From Acetivibrio clariflavus DSM 19732 (GTDB lineage: Bacteria > Bacillota > Clostridia > Acetivibrionales > Acetivibrionaceae): 64,000 nt of DNA. This document shows, piece after piece, positions 40,112 through 49,654 of this stretch; the stretch's first letter is position 1, and the number at the start of each line of letters is the position of its first letter. The DNA lies in contig NC_016627.1 in assembly GCF_000237085.1 (NCBI RefSeq), forward strand, positions 930,001-994,000, written 5' to 3'. The notes below the pieces were generated by a model. It did not search any database, had not been told where the DNA came from, and saw only the letters and a program-made list of their open reading frames with translations. The position numbers were made by a program, and so were the translations under genes.

Positions 40112-40483
40112 ATGAAGGAATATGATGATTTATATTGTAAAATATATGTAGATACAGACTTAGATATTGAACAGCTAAAGGATAAAATTACTTCGGTAGT
40201 TTCAGGAGAAAAGGTACTTTTTAGAACAATTGCCACAGCATTTGGAGAAATTGATGTAAATATAAATGAAGATTTCGATGAGAAAAAGAGAAATTTAGAA
40301 TCAGATGGTTTTATTTATTCAAGATATTATTTAGATATTGAACCAATAGAAGGTATTGAACAACAGGAGTATATATCTCATATTGGAGAGTTGCTTAAGT
40401 CGCTGTGGAGTAGTGGCTTAAAATCTGTTGCAGCATGTGATTTTGAAGAAGAACTCCCTCAAAAAGGAGGATATGGTAGGTAA
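40112..40483 (+). CDS. Orphan immunity-like protein
   Basis: 123 residues, ATG after AAGGAGTGAG. It reads MKEYDDLYCKIYVDTDLDIE and ends with SLWSSGLKSVAACDFEEELP. I recall unnamed relatives of this kind near polymorphic toxins in Firmicutes, but the family name is unknown. No cognate toxin is adjacent. A small acidic cytoplasmic protein. Confidence 0.6.
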   Translation: MKEYDDLYCKIYVDTDLDIEQLKDKITSVVSGEKVLFRTIATAFGEIDVNINEDFDEKKRNLESDGFIYSRYYLDIEPIEGIEQQEYISHIGELLKSLWSSGLKSVAACDFEEELPQKGGYGR

Positions 40484-40828
40484 GTAATAAATGGAGGCTA
40501 CATAGCTTTTTGCTGTTGTGGCCTTTATTATATTACAAGTAAGAAGAATGGAAAATTTTATTTACAGTGTTGCATCGCAGGATTTACACATATATAAAGT
40601 ATGCTAAATATATTTGAAATTTAGAATAGCAAAGTTTTATGCGCTGGGAAATTAAAAAAGTAAGTAGGATTTAAGGTGTTTTTAAAACAAGAAATTTGGG
40701 ATTTCAAAAGCGTAAGAAATATTGAGTAAGGCTACAAAGAGATATATTAATAGCAAATGTTATATAATGTCCAGATTTGGAGAAAAGATAGAATAATATA
40801 TATTCTTAATAAAAATAGGTGCGCTATT
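40484..40828. other. Intergenic stretch
   Basis: No gene or repeat recognised; AT-rich with frequent stops. A GGAGGCTACATAGC...GTGGCC stretch just after 40483 has a weak hairpin look only. Confidence 0.35.
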
Positions 40829-41065
40829 ATGGCACGAATAATATGTAAGTGTGGAGAAATTCTATCAAATACGCTTGCTCCTAATGATATTCAGCTAAGA
40901 GTATATACGGATAAAGAGTGGGATGATATTATAAATATGGGACAGATTGATTCATTAGATATACCTGAACCTAAGATTGATGTTTGGCGTTGTCCAAAAT
41001 GTGAGAGACTTTACTTTTTTGAAGAAGATAATAAAGCAACAAGAATTTATAAACTCGAAGAATAA
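40829..41065 (+). CDS. Small zinc-ribbon protein of toxin-immunity islands
   Basis: 78 residues starting MARIICKCGEILSNTLAPND with a second pair in WRCPKCERLYFF, so four cysteines (CxC and CxxC) suited to bind zinc. Unknown function; a candidate orphan immunity protein by location. The start has only a weak ribosome site (AGGTG). Confidence 0.55.
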   Translation: MARIICKCGEILSNTLAPNDIQLRVYTDKEWDDIINMGQIDSLDIPEPKIDVWRCPKCERLYFFEEDNKATRIYKLEE

Positions 41066-41233
41066 TTTTTATTTCAAGATTAAAAATAGCCAAGATGAAT
41101 GCTATCATATATAGAAATGAAATATTATTACCAGATTGCCAGAAAATGAATAAGGTGATATGATGCGCTCATATCAAAAGTTGTCTGTATAAATGGTGAG
41201 GTAACTGCTATTACCAATGAAAGGGTGATAATT

Positions 41234-41743
41234 ATGATATTAGGTGATCCATACAAATTTTCAATCATTATAGATGCTGTAAATGAATGGAATGTAGATG
41301 ACGCGTTCGATAATGGGATCTTAATATTTTGTATAGATGAAGATTTTTTCCCAAAGGAGACTATTACATCAACTCTAAAATCGGAGATTCATTATCTTAA
41401 GGAAAAGCTTAAAAATCTTACTATTAATGAAGAATTATACAATATGCAAAAAGATAAGGCATTTATTGAAATCTATAATATAACATTTCCTTATGATATA
41501 AATATTGATAATGACTACCGCTTTGATATATCTCCACAATCATTTGCTGATAATGATTGCTTTGTTTTTGCGGTAAGTAATGGTGAACAAGTAAGGATAA
41601 TGGCTTCCAAGTTGGATTATATAGTAGAAGATTCTAGACATGATCTGAAAGGTATAAATGTAAGTGAAACTTTTATTGATATTAGTGAGATTAACAAGAT
41701 AATATTGGAAATTGATAATTTTTGTGGATTTGGAATCAAATAA
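41234..41743 (+). CDS. Imm42-family immunity protein
   Basis: About 169 residues. The opening MILGDPYKFSIIIDAVNEWN with an IDEDFFP strand matches my memory of the Imm42 family, which protects against nuclease-type polymorphic toxins. ATG 41234 is preferred over GTG 41225 because of AAAGGG at the right distance. Orphan: no cognate toxin nearby. Confidence 0.65.
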   Translation: MILGDPYKFSIIIDAVNEWNVDDAFDNGILIFCIDEDFFPKETITSTLKSEIHYLKEKLKNLTINEELYNMQKDKAFIEIYNITFPYDINIDNDYRFDISPQSFADNDCFVFAVSNGEQVRIMASKLDYIVEDSRHDLKGINVSETFIDISEINKIILEIDNFCGFGIK

Positions 41744-41887
41744 TTTATTTGACATAATAGCAGTTAAAACATCGTGCTAATGTGAAAGTAAAATATGACT
41801 ATTTTTAGGTAAATTCAGAGGCTACAAGAATAAAATCGTAAAATAATAGGATGTAAAATTTTTAAATTACTTTATATTTTTCAGTCT

Positions 41888-42010
41888 GTATTTTTGCTAT
41901 AAGCGTAATATGTTACACATAAGAAAGGATAAATTTGTTAATACGCTTGTAGTTTTTTCAACTGAAGTAGCTGAGAATACAGTACTCAAAACTTACATAC
42001 GAGAGACAAT
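41888..42010 (+). pseudogene. Remnant of a toxin cassette (leader and Hint fragment)
   Basis: A leader resembling that before the 45642 gene (TTTTTGCTATAAG then GTAATAT) is followed at 41962-42009 by EVAENTVLKTYIRET, a piece of the Hint domain shared by toxins A-C. Everything between is deleted. It shows that a further toxin gene once stood here. Confidence 0.6.
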
Positions 42011-42053
42011 GGTAAGTATATTTGATAATAAATAGGTGACATAGACGGATTTT

Positions 42054-42233
42054 ATGAGTAAGGCTACTATTAGAGCTAGGGTAGCTTTCTACTTAGCTAT
42101 TGCACAGAAATCCTTTGAAGAATTATCAAAAGATGATAAAGGATATTTAAATACAAGTGAAGCATTGGACCAATGTTGGAGTTTGCTTGACTACATGACA
42201 GGCTTATCAAGTAATACCTGCAAAATTCAATAG
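42054..42233 (+). CDS. Truncated immunity-like protein (N-terminal part)
   Basis: 59 residues: MSKATIRARVAFYLAIAQKS and DQCWSLLDYMTG, helical, similar in style to Imm6-type immunity proteins, but the family call is weak. It ends where a different gene piece (PoNi C-terminal domain) begins in another frame, so it looks like a recombination product. Confidence 0.4.
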   Translation: MSKATIRARVAFYLAIAQKSFEELSKDDKGYLNTSEALDQCWSLLDYMTGLSSNTCKIQ

Positions 42234-42579
42234 CTTTGTGAATAAGGTGATAAAGGACTATAACGTCTTAAGTGATGAACAATTTTGGAAGAAATACAAT
42301 TTAAAAGAAATTTGGTTTGAATTGGAAGAATATAAGCGACACAATAAAGATAGAAATATTGTATTTTTGCTTGTAGATAAAGAATTTATTTTTCAACTGG
42401 ATTATAAAGAAGACTTGATGGATTATATAGAAAATATACATAATTATTGGCCAAGTCAGGAAATTAAGTTAGTAAGCTTTGAATTGGACAATGATCAGCA
42501 GTATTATGCTTATGTGCCGAAAAGTGCGATGATTAATTCACTGTATGAAGTAAAAGTAATGGAAGTGGAAAATGAGTAA
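42209..42579 (+). pseudogene. Detached C-terminal domain of the PoNi-type protein
   Basis: From about 42209 the frame reads QVIPAKFNSFVNKVIKDYNV and runs to YEVKVMEVENE, matching the last 115 residues of the 21433-22666 protein (EQIIPPKFNNFVNEVINDYN to YEVKLIEVENK) with only short gaps. No start of its own; the best in-frame start is 42238. The DUF1910/1911 part is missing. Confidence 0.6.
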
Positions 42580-42805
42580 GATAATTGAAAGATTATAGAA
42601 TAATAAGATATAATGGGATTTATAAAGAACTTTGATATAAAAAGTCTTGCATTCAAAAAAATATCTGGAACAGCTTATGCAATTGTTATTGTCAATAAAA
42701 ATTCCCCAAAAAGGGGAAAGAATTTTCCCCACTTTAAAAAAGATAAAAAAACTCTATGTAACAGAGAAAAAACTTTTTCAAGAATCCAGTTTACAACGAG
42801 CCTCC

Positions 42806-42917
42806 CCCATATGATTACATGCCAGTGAGACCAGCCCACCATACCCCGTAGGTATTTCTTTTAAGTAGGGCTGAGGGGTATGATAAACTGGCCTGCCTTA
42901 ACAGGCTATCATATGGG
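42806..42917. ncRNA. Highly folded segment, possible structured RNA, inside IS21
   Basis: Outer stem CCCATATGAT (42806-42815) with ATCATATGGG (42908-42917); next stem GCCAGT (42821-42826) with ACTGGC (42887-42892); a hairpin GCCTG/CAGGC (42891-42906). Inside, CAGCCC (42832-42837) can pair with GGGCTG (42868-42873) and ATACCCC (42841-42847) with GGGGTAT (42875-42881); these two cross, as in a pseudoknot. The strand of the RNA is undecided and I do not recognise a known class. Confidence 0.4.
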
Positions 42918-43034
42918 ACCCATCTCATTATAAACCGCACTTAAAAAACTTTTTTCACGCTTTTAGTATACTACATACCTAATTGTTTGGATAAAATAAA
43001 TATGTTTTTGTCAAAGAACAGTAACTTGCTAATT

Positions 43035-43805
43035 TTATTCATTCTCTTGCACTTTTGTGGATATAGCTTTAAGGCTTTCCTTGCTTTGCTTCATTCGATA
43101 GCTTTCGCCTTTTATAACTACAAAGTGACAATGATGAATAAACCTATCTAATATTGCTGTTGCTAAAACTGGGTCGTAGAATATTCTACCCCACTCATCA
43201 AAAACTTTGTTTGAAGTTATTATTATAGAGCCTTTCTCATATCTTCTCGATACGATTTCATAAAAGTCATCTACGCTATTCTGATTAAGCTTTTTTAGTC
43301 CTAGTTCATCTAGTATAAGTAAATCTGGATTTGTGTAGTACTTCAGCCTTTGACTAAAAGAATTGTCGGCTCTCGATAAATATAAGTCTTCAAGCATATG
43401 GTTTATTGTTGTAAATAATACATTGTATCCTTGAGATATAGCTTTTACTCCAAGTGCTATACCTAAATGAGTTTTTCCAGTACCTGGCGGTCCTATGAAG
43501 GCTACATTTTCTTTCTTGCGGACAAATTCACAGGTTGCCAAATTGTATATAAATCTTTTATTAATAGAGGGCTGTTGATTAAACTGATATTCCTCTAGTG
43601 TCTTTATTTGAGGAAATTTTGCCTTTTGCATCCTCTTTTTATTACCATTATCTTTGCGGTTTGAAAATTCATCACTTAAAAGCAGTTCTAAGAACTCCAT
43701 GTAAGACATCTGCTCTTTGATAGCTTGCTCATTTCTTGCCTCCACTGTTTTTATGAACCCCGATAGCTTTAACTGCCTTAATCTTGAAAACATTAAATCA
43801 TTCAT
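43035..43805 (-). CDS. istB: IS21 helper ATPase IstB
   Basis: 256 residues, AAA+ ATPase that helps the IstA transposase choose targets. Walker A GPPGTGKTHLGIALG, Walker B LLILDELGLKKL and the C-terminal RYEKGSIIITSNKVFDEW are intact. It starts 17 bases after the istA stop. Confidence 0.9.
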   Translation of the reverse strand: MNDLMFSRLRQLKLSGFIKTVEARNEQAIKEQMSYMEFLELLLSDEFSNRKDNGNKKRMQKAKFPQIKTLEEYQFNQQPSINKRFIYNLATCEFVRKKENVAFIGPPGTGKTHLGIALGVKAISQGYNVLFTTINHMLEDLYLSRADNSFSQRLKYYTNPDLLILDELGLKKLNQNSVDDFYEIVSRRYEKGSIIITSNKVFDEWGRIFYDPVLATAILDRFIHHCHFVVIKGESYRMKQSKESLKAISTKVQENE

Positions 43806-43821
43806 CTTTTTTTACCTCATC

Positions 43822-45287
43822 TCAATTTAGAAGTTTTGAATACTCTGATAATGGCCTTGATAAAAAGGTTTCTTCAGAGTTAATATATGTTTGGTTTGTT
43901 TCTACAGGCAGCAAATCAATTCCCTGTTCACAAATTCGTTTTACCGTTTTATATTTCAGTGCATTGTACATATATGCCCTATGGCAGGCATTATCAATAG
44001 TAGCATTGTCATACTTTTTCTTTAAGGAAATTATTCCTGCAATAGCTCGATAGTTATATTTTGTTTCTACCTGCTCTAAGAATTTCTCAAAAAATATAGC
44101 TGCATGTTTTCCAATTTCACTCATTTTCTCTCGATATCTTGACTTTATCTCATTAGCCGTGATATTTTTATAATCAGGATAATGATTTTTATCTGTGAAG
44201 AATTTGCCCTTTTCATTCTTTTCTACGGGATGAAGGGCTATTTCTTTATCCTTATATACTGCCTTAAGTAGATTATCTATGATAACAATATCAACCTCCT
44301 CACCAATGTATGCATACGGTACAGAATAGTAGTTCCCCCTATATGAGATGTGACAGTTTGGCATCACAGTTGCCGAAGTTATTTCAGATATGTTGTATTC
44401 TTCCGTAGGAAGAGGGAGAAGTTTTTCTTTTTCATACGAATTGAATTCTTCAGATGGAACTTTTTTTGTTGTACCGTGTATTCTAACATTAGCTATAGTC
44501 TCAAGCCACTCCATTAAAAACGCTTTGGCCTCATCAATATCTTTAAATTCTCGTGCTTTAAAGCAGTTATCCTTCACATATTTTATATTTGATTCTACCT
44601 TTCCCTTATCAGTAGGTGTTGCTACCCTACATGGTTCGGGAGAAAATCCATAATGAGAAGCAAATGCTGCATAATTTCTTTGAACAACAGGCTCATAAAA
44701 ATCAGCTTCCAATACAGCTGCTTTAAGATTATCGATCTTTACATTCTGTGGTACTCCTCCAAAATATCTAAAAGCTTTTTTATGACAATCTATGAATGTT
44801 GAAATACTCTGATCAAATACAATTTGAACATACATATATCTGGAATAGCTGAGTTCCATTACAAAAACCCAAGCCTTTTTGTACTTGCCGTCCGGAAGTT
44901 TAATAGTGCCAATATATCCAAAGTCCACTTGTGCCTCTTCACCGGGAAAACTGTGTAGTACCATATATGCTTTAGGTGGAGATTTTTTATTTTAGCAACA
45001 TATTTTTTTACAGTGTCATAACTACCCTGAAATCCAAATTCTCGCACTAAATCCTGATATATTCTTATTGCTTTTAAGTCTTTAGTTACTTGTATCTGAA
45101 TATATTCCTTATATGGATCAAGTATTGAGCAAGTTTCTTTTCTTTCAACAATTCCTTTCTCATTAAGTTCATTAAGAACCCGTCTTACGGTCTTTCTGTC
45201 AATTTCAAGTATTTTTGCAATTTGTGTCTTGTTATATCCTTTTTTTGATAAAGTTTGAATTGTTGTATGCATCGCTACCCCCAACAT
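43822..45287 (-). pseudogene. istA: IS21 transposase IstA, one frameshift
   Basis: N-terminal helix-turn-helix (YNKTQIAKILEIDRKTVRRV) from 45287, then the DDE core: Asp in EEAQVDFGYIG, Asp in KIDNLKAAV, Glu in DKGKVESNIKYV. The two halves are in different frames. Slipping back one base at ATA AAA AAT (about 44986-44994) gives KKSPPKAYMVLHSFPGEE and restores the protein. This is a slippery-type heptamer, but a lost A in the run is the simpler reading. About 487 residues when joined. Confidence 0.8.
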
Positions 45288-45380
45288 TATTATCGACTCC
45301 CACTTATATAATTAACATTATGTTAATCTACAAGCAGAAGTTTGTGAATAGGTGGGGAATTTTCTTTCCCGAAATCGGGT

Positions 45381-45641
45381 AATTTAATTTTACCACTGAC
45401 ATGCAATGAATGTTATGTTTCTATAATAATGACATTAATTTCAGCGAAATACAGACTTTTGAAGTTAAAGCTACAGCCTACGATTGAAGGTAAATTCTTG
45501 ATTTTTTGCTATAAGAGTAATATACTTATAGGTAAGAAAAGGTAAAGTGAAGATATGTGAAAGTTTTTGCAAGATATGTATTCTGCTAAAGATAGAAAGA
45601 ATTAAGATTATTTATATTGATGGCTTTGGAGGGGAGTAGTC
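45381..45641. other. Leader before the toxin B module
   Basis: No gene. It contains the TTTTTTGCTATAAGAG and GTAATATACTTATAGG leader shared with the cassette remnant at 41888, followed by the GGAGGGG ribosome site of the next gene. Confidence 0.4.
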
Positions 45642-46205
45642 ATGGACTACAGTTATTATTATAATAATGCCAGACGCAGATATTACGAAGCTTGTTCAGA
45701 AATTAGCAACTGTCAAAACAGAATAAATGAATTGAAAAGTCAACGTCAGCAAAAAATCAATCTTATCAATCAGCTTAAAATTGATATTAAAAACCATGAG
45801 GAAGCCTTTGAGGGAGTAGGTCAAATAATCAAGAGTGAAGAAGAGCTTAACAAAAAAATTGCTGACATTTCCAATAAAACCAACCAAGCATCAGTTAATT
45901 ATAGTGGAATGGTCCGTTCTAGCAATGTAACCAACAAAAATCTGAATGAAGTTTACAACAATGAAATGACAAATACAAAACGAACATTGAACAACATATT
46001 TACAAGCCTTAAAAGAAAAAAAAGCGACTTAAACACAAAAATTATAGATTTGAAAAAGCAATTACAGGATGCTGAAACCGAATTACAGAATATAAATAAT
46101 AGAATAGCTGCGACAGAGTCTGATTTGCAATATTGGAAAAGGGCCAAAACGAGTGCCTCATATGACATGGAATACTATAGGCGTAAAATGAACGAGGCGG
46201 TATGA
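45642..46205 (+). CDS. Helical partner protein for LXG-like toxin (DUF5082/YwqH-like)
   Basis: 187 residues, almost all coiled coil: MDYSYYYNNARRRYYEACSE, then heptad repeats to SYDMEYYRRKMNEAV. Such helical proteins precede LXG-type T7SS toxins in Firmicutes and are thought to guide the toxin to the secretion machine; homology to DUF5082/YwqH is inferred from architecture. It lies 22 bases before toxin B. A second, frameshifted copy is at 51345 and a ruined one at 49141. Confidence 0.7.
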   Translation: MDYSYYYNNARRRYYEACSEISNCQNRINELKSQRQQKINLINQLKIDIKNHEEAFEGVGQIIKSEEELNKKIADISNKTNQASVNYSGMVRSSNVTNKNLNEVYNNEMTNTKRTLNNIFTSLKRKKSDLNTKIIDLKKQLQDAETELQNINNRIAATESDLQYWKRAKTSASYDMEYYRRKMNEAV

Positions 46206-46227
46206 TATGTAAATTAGGGGGATTAAA

Positions 46228-47885
46228 ATGGCTACTATAGCGTTGTATGCCAATAAAATCAATCAAATGCCTGGGTTGATAAAAGATGTTAAAAATTCTG
46301 TAGTCGATTATAAATCAGAATTATCGTCGCTAAAATCAAAAGCTTTAAATATTAATAAAAGTGTATGTAATTTAGATGACGTTATAAGTTCCATACAATC
46401 GTCTTCTCAGACTCAGGAAAAGAAAATTACTTCGCTTGAAACATTCAGCAATAAAAGCGAAGAATTCATATCAGAAGCGGTACGTATTGATGGAGAAGCA
46501 GCTGCTGTCATTAATGAACGTAAAGATGATTTCTATGAAGAATACTATTATTTAAAACCTGATTGCGAGAAAAGTGGTTGGGAGAAATTTCGCGATACTT
46601 GCAAATCGGTTGTAGATTGGTGTAGAGAAAACTGGCAATCAATTGGGAAAATTTTAATTGCTGTTGTAATTGTGGTAGGTTTAGGAATTGCGGCAGCATT
46701 GACAGGCGGAATATTAGGAGTTATATTAGCAGGTGCGTTCTGGGGTGCTTTGTCTGGAGGTTTGATAGGCGGCATCATGGGCGGAATCATGTCTGTGATG
46801 AATGGAGGTTCGTTTTTAGAAGGTTTTGCGGATGGAGCGTTTACCGGAGTGCTTACAGGAGCGCTAACCGGAGCTGCATGTGCTGGACTAGGTGCTTTAG
46901 GTGCTGCAGTAGGGAAGAGTATACAATGTTTAAGTAAATTAGGTAGGGCAATATCGGTTACATCAAAGGTATCAGCAGCTATTTCCCTTGGAATGGATTC
47001 GATTTATTAGCTTTGGGAATATCTTTATTTGATCCAAATAATCCGCTGGTTAAATTTAATCAACAGCTGCATTCCAGTGCACTATATAACGGGTTCCAAA
47101 TATTTGTTAATGCACTTGCAGTTTTTACAGCTGGAGCAGCATCTACAATGAAGTGTTTTGTTGCAGGAACAATGATATTGACTTCGGTTGGATTAGTAGC
47201 AATAGAGAATATAAAGGTAGGCGACAAGGTAATTTCAACAAATCCGGAGACTTTTGAAGTAGCTGAGAAGACAGTGCTTGAAACTTACATACGAGAGACA
47301 AGAGAGCTTTTACATTTGACAATCAACGGAGAGTTATTTAAAACAACCTTTGAACATCCGTTTTATGTTAAAGATGTTGGTTTTGTTGAGGCCGGAAAGC
47401 TGCAAGTAGGTGATAAGCTGCTTGATTCTCAAGGCAATATTTTGATAGTGGAAGACAAGAAGCTTGAAATGACCGATGAGCCTGTTAAGGTTTACAACTT
47501 TTAAGTTGATGATTTCCATACTTACCATGTTGGAGATAATGGAGTATTGGTCCATAATGCGGACTATAAGCCAACGGGACCGTATTCTCATTTGGAGGAT
47601 CCGAAAAACGTTGGAGAAGGGAAGGATTTTACACCTGCACAAAAGGAAAAAATAATTAAAGCCAATAAAGAAAGAAATGGTGGTATTGTTTTATCTGACG
47701 ACCCGAATGATGTGATCAAGGGGGAGCTAGTTAGGCCAAGTAAAAGTCAGAAAGGAGTTGTTCCACCAGATAATGAATGGCAAATAGATCACATAATTCC
47801 TAAAAGCAAAGGCGGAACTAACAGTTATAGTAATGCTCAAGTGTTGTCGCGCAAACAGAATAGATTAAAATCAGATAAACTCTAA
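46228..47885 (+). pseudogene. Polymorphic T7SS toxin B: Hint domain and HNH nuclease tip
   Basis: Same layout as toxin A: targeting helices, Gly-rich segment, Hint (CFVAGTMILT, TTFEHPFYV). The tip carries an HNH nuclease motif IDHIIPKSKGGTNSYSNAQ with LSRKQNRLKSDK at the end. Two lesions: four bases (one ATGG unit) are missing near 46996, which shifts the frame; and TAA stands at 47502-47504 where toxin A has CAA, just before the last Hint block VDDFHTYHVGDN...VHNA. After the TAA the tip is open from 47505 to 47885 in the same frame (TTG 47547 is a possible restart). Confidence 0.75.
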
Positions 47886-47907
47886 TGAATAAGTGAGGGG
47901 CGAAATA

Positions 47908-48585
47908 ATGAATATAAACGAGATTAAATGGACCAAAAATCAGCTATGGAAAGGGTGTATTTTAGCTTCAATTGCACATGCAATTATGGTTGCACATTAT
48001 CCTGAACTTTCAAATGAACATTCTTGGGATGGAATGAATTATAGTGTTCAGGATAGTTCGGGTACTAGAGGTACAATTACTTTCCATCCGCAATATTGTA
48101 TTGGGGCTTTTCGAAATGAGCATAGTAGCCGTATATTGGGAGATGCAACTAATTACATAAAATATTTCCAAAGTGCTTCCGATGAAATTGTTAAGTTAGC
48201 AGAGGCTGAAACCCTACAATACTTATTGGATAAGGTTGATGAGAAGATATTACCAGTTATTACGACTGCTTTTTGGGGATATGAAAATAAACTATTTACA
48301 ATAGACTCATTTGAGGATATGTGGCAAAATGGTGGTTTTCTATTAGAAAGACAAATTAGTGACTTTAATTCTGCAGTTAATGGGTGGATAGAATATTATG
48401 ATATGTCAGATGTTCAAGTTAGCTTGTTAAAATCGATATATGTTCGTAAAATCGCTAATCCTAAAGATAAGATAATACTATCAAAAGATGAAATAGATAT
48501 GATAGAAAGTAGAGAACCTGAGGGACTTAAAGAAAGCAAGATTTCATTTGAAGAAATTAATATTACTTTTGAAGTAGTTCTGTAA
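47908..48585 (+). CDS. Probable immunity protein for toxin B
   Basis: 225 residues, ATG after GAGGGG. Starts MNINEIKWTKNQLWKGCILA and ends EGLKESKISFEEINITFEVVL. Unknown family, acidic and soluble. It follows the HNH tip after 22 bases, so immunity is the natural role. A scrap of a relative's C-terminus is at 50950-51024. Confidence 0.6.
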   Translation: MNINEIKWTKNQLWKGCILASIAHAIMVAHYPELSNEHSWDGMNYSVQDSSGTRGTITFHPQYCIGAFRNEHSSRILGDATNYIKYFQSASDEIVKLAEAETLQYLLDKVDEKILPVITTAFWGYENKLFTIDSFEDMWQNGGFLLERQISDFNSAVNGWIEYYDMSDVQVSLLKSIYVRKIANPKDKIILSKDEIDMIESREPEGLKESKISFEEINITFEVVL

Positions 48586-49140
48586 AAAAGACATGTTTTA
48601 ATAGAGTGTGTATAAGATTAATGATGGGTAAGCATTGTGTATAAAGTTTTCATTTCTGAATACAGAATCATATATAATTTGAATATTTGACAGAGTATAG
48701 TTTCAAAGATAAAAAATTTGAAACTTACTCTGTCAAAATGGAAATAAAATCTTCCTTACAAACTTTTTATTACTACCTATAGCTATCTGTAACTTTCAAA
48801 AAGACACTTTTAAATTCAAATTCAGCAAACTTGTGAAAGTTTTAAAAAGTATTTCTGAAGAAATTAGTATTAGAAAGGCTATGTTATAGTACAATAAATC
48901 TTTGTAAAATCTCCAATTTACACAGTTCATAATTTTGTTGAATTCTTTGGTTTTCCTCTATAAATTTATGGTAAATATTTCACAGAGAAATAGAATTGGA
49001 GGTTACAGAAATACTTATTTAAATGCTCTGAGTTTGCAGTTCGGATAAAGTAAAAAAGGAACAGGTGATTTTTGAATATTATAAGGTTTTGTATTCAGTT
49101 TAATGTAGAGAAAGAACTGAGATTATTTATATTATGTTTT
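48586..49140. other. Spacer between toxin modules
   Basis: No gene recognised. A near-palindrome around 48690-48735 (GAGTATAGTTTCAAA ... TTTGAAACTTACTC) forms a long hairpin, AT-rich, possibly a terminator for the toxin B unit. Confidence 0.4.
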
Positions 49141-49650
49141 TGGTAAGAAATAGTCATTATTATAGTGATGCTAGACGTGATATTAAAATGATTTTTGTGA
49201 AATTGGAAACTGTAAAAATAGCAATTACGGAAATAAGTAACTAAAAATACTAATTAACATCTTAAAATTTAATATAAAAAGCAGTAGGGAGCTCTTGAGA
49301 AAATAAGTTAAATAATAAACATCGAGGAAGAAATCAATAATGGAATTCTCTACATTTTTGAAAAAGACATCTAAGTATCCATTAATTGCATAATTATAAT
49401 TATAGTAATATAGCGATTTGGACAATGTAACTAAGGAAAAATCTAAACGAAGTTTAGAACAATGTAATGATGAATAAAAAATGAACATTAAATTAAATAT
49501 TTAATATCTAAAACAAAAGAACAGCTTAAATGCCGAGATAATAAAGCTGAGAAAATAATTGAAAAAAATTAATGATAACAAGCAGAATATGAATTACAGC
49601 ATATAAATAATAGAATATTTGCGACAGAGTCAGGTTTGAAGATAATTTAG
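49141..49650 (+). pseudogene. Ruined copy of the helical partner protein
   Basis: Weak but ordered similarity to the 45642 gene: RNSHYYSDARRDIK at the start and, near 49590-49640, YELQHINNRIFATES in shifted frames, matching TELQNINNRIAATES. Dense stops between. It runs directly into a truncated toxin (49655), so a deletion joined the tail of one gene to the middle of the next. Confidence 0.6.
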
Positions 49651-49654
49651 GCGA

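Larger units (their letters stand above)
42703..45380 (-). mobile_element. IS21-family element
   Basis: Terminal inverted repeats: CCCCAAAAAGGGGAAAG with AATTTTCCCCAC (42704-42732) on the left; the complement of CCCGATTTCGGGAAAG with AAAATTCCCCAC (ending 45379) on the right. Between them lie istB and istA on the minus strand. The non-coding piece between the left end and istB is about 300 bases, long for this family, and contains a strongly folded segment (42806-42917). Confidence 0.8.

Noticed and set aside
42600-42830. Open frame starting MGFIKNFDIKSLAFKKISGT
   Set aside because: It runs into the IS21 end after about 33 codons and has no continuation beyond the element; probably chance or a small scrap.
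46548-46790. Pro/Ala-rich minus-strand frame opposite the Gly-rich toxin segment (also at 37305)
   Set aside because: It is the complement of a GxxxG-rich coding stretch; duplicated only because the toxin is duplicated.
47502-47504. Reassigned TAA codon (stop as Gln)
   Set aside because: TAA ends many intact genes here, for example 5837-adjacent TAG aside, 14355, 38666 and 63240, so genome-wide reassignment is excluded.
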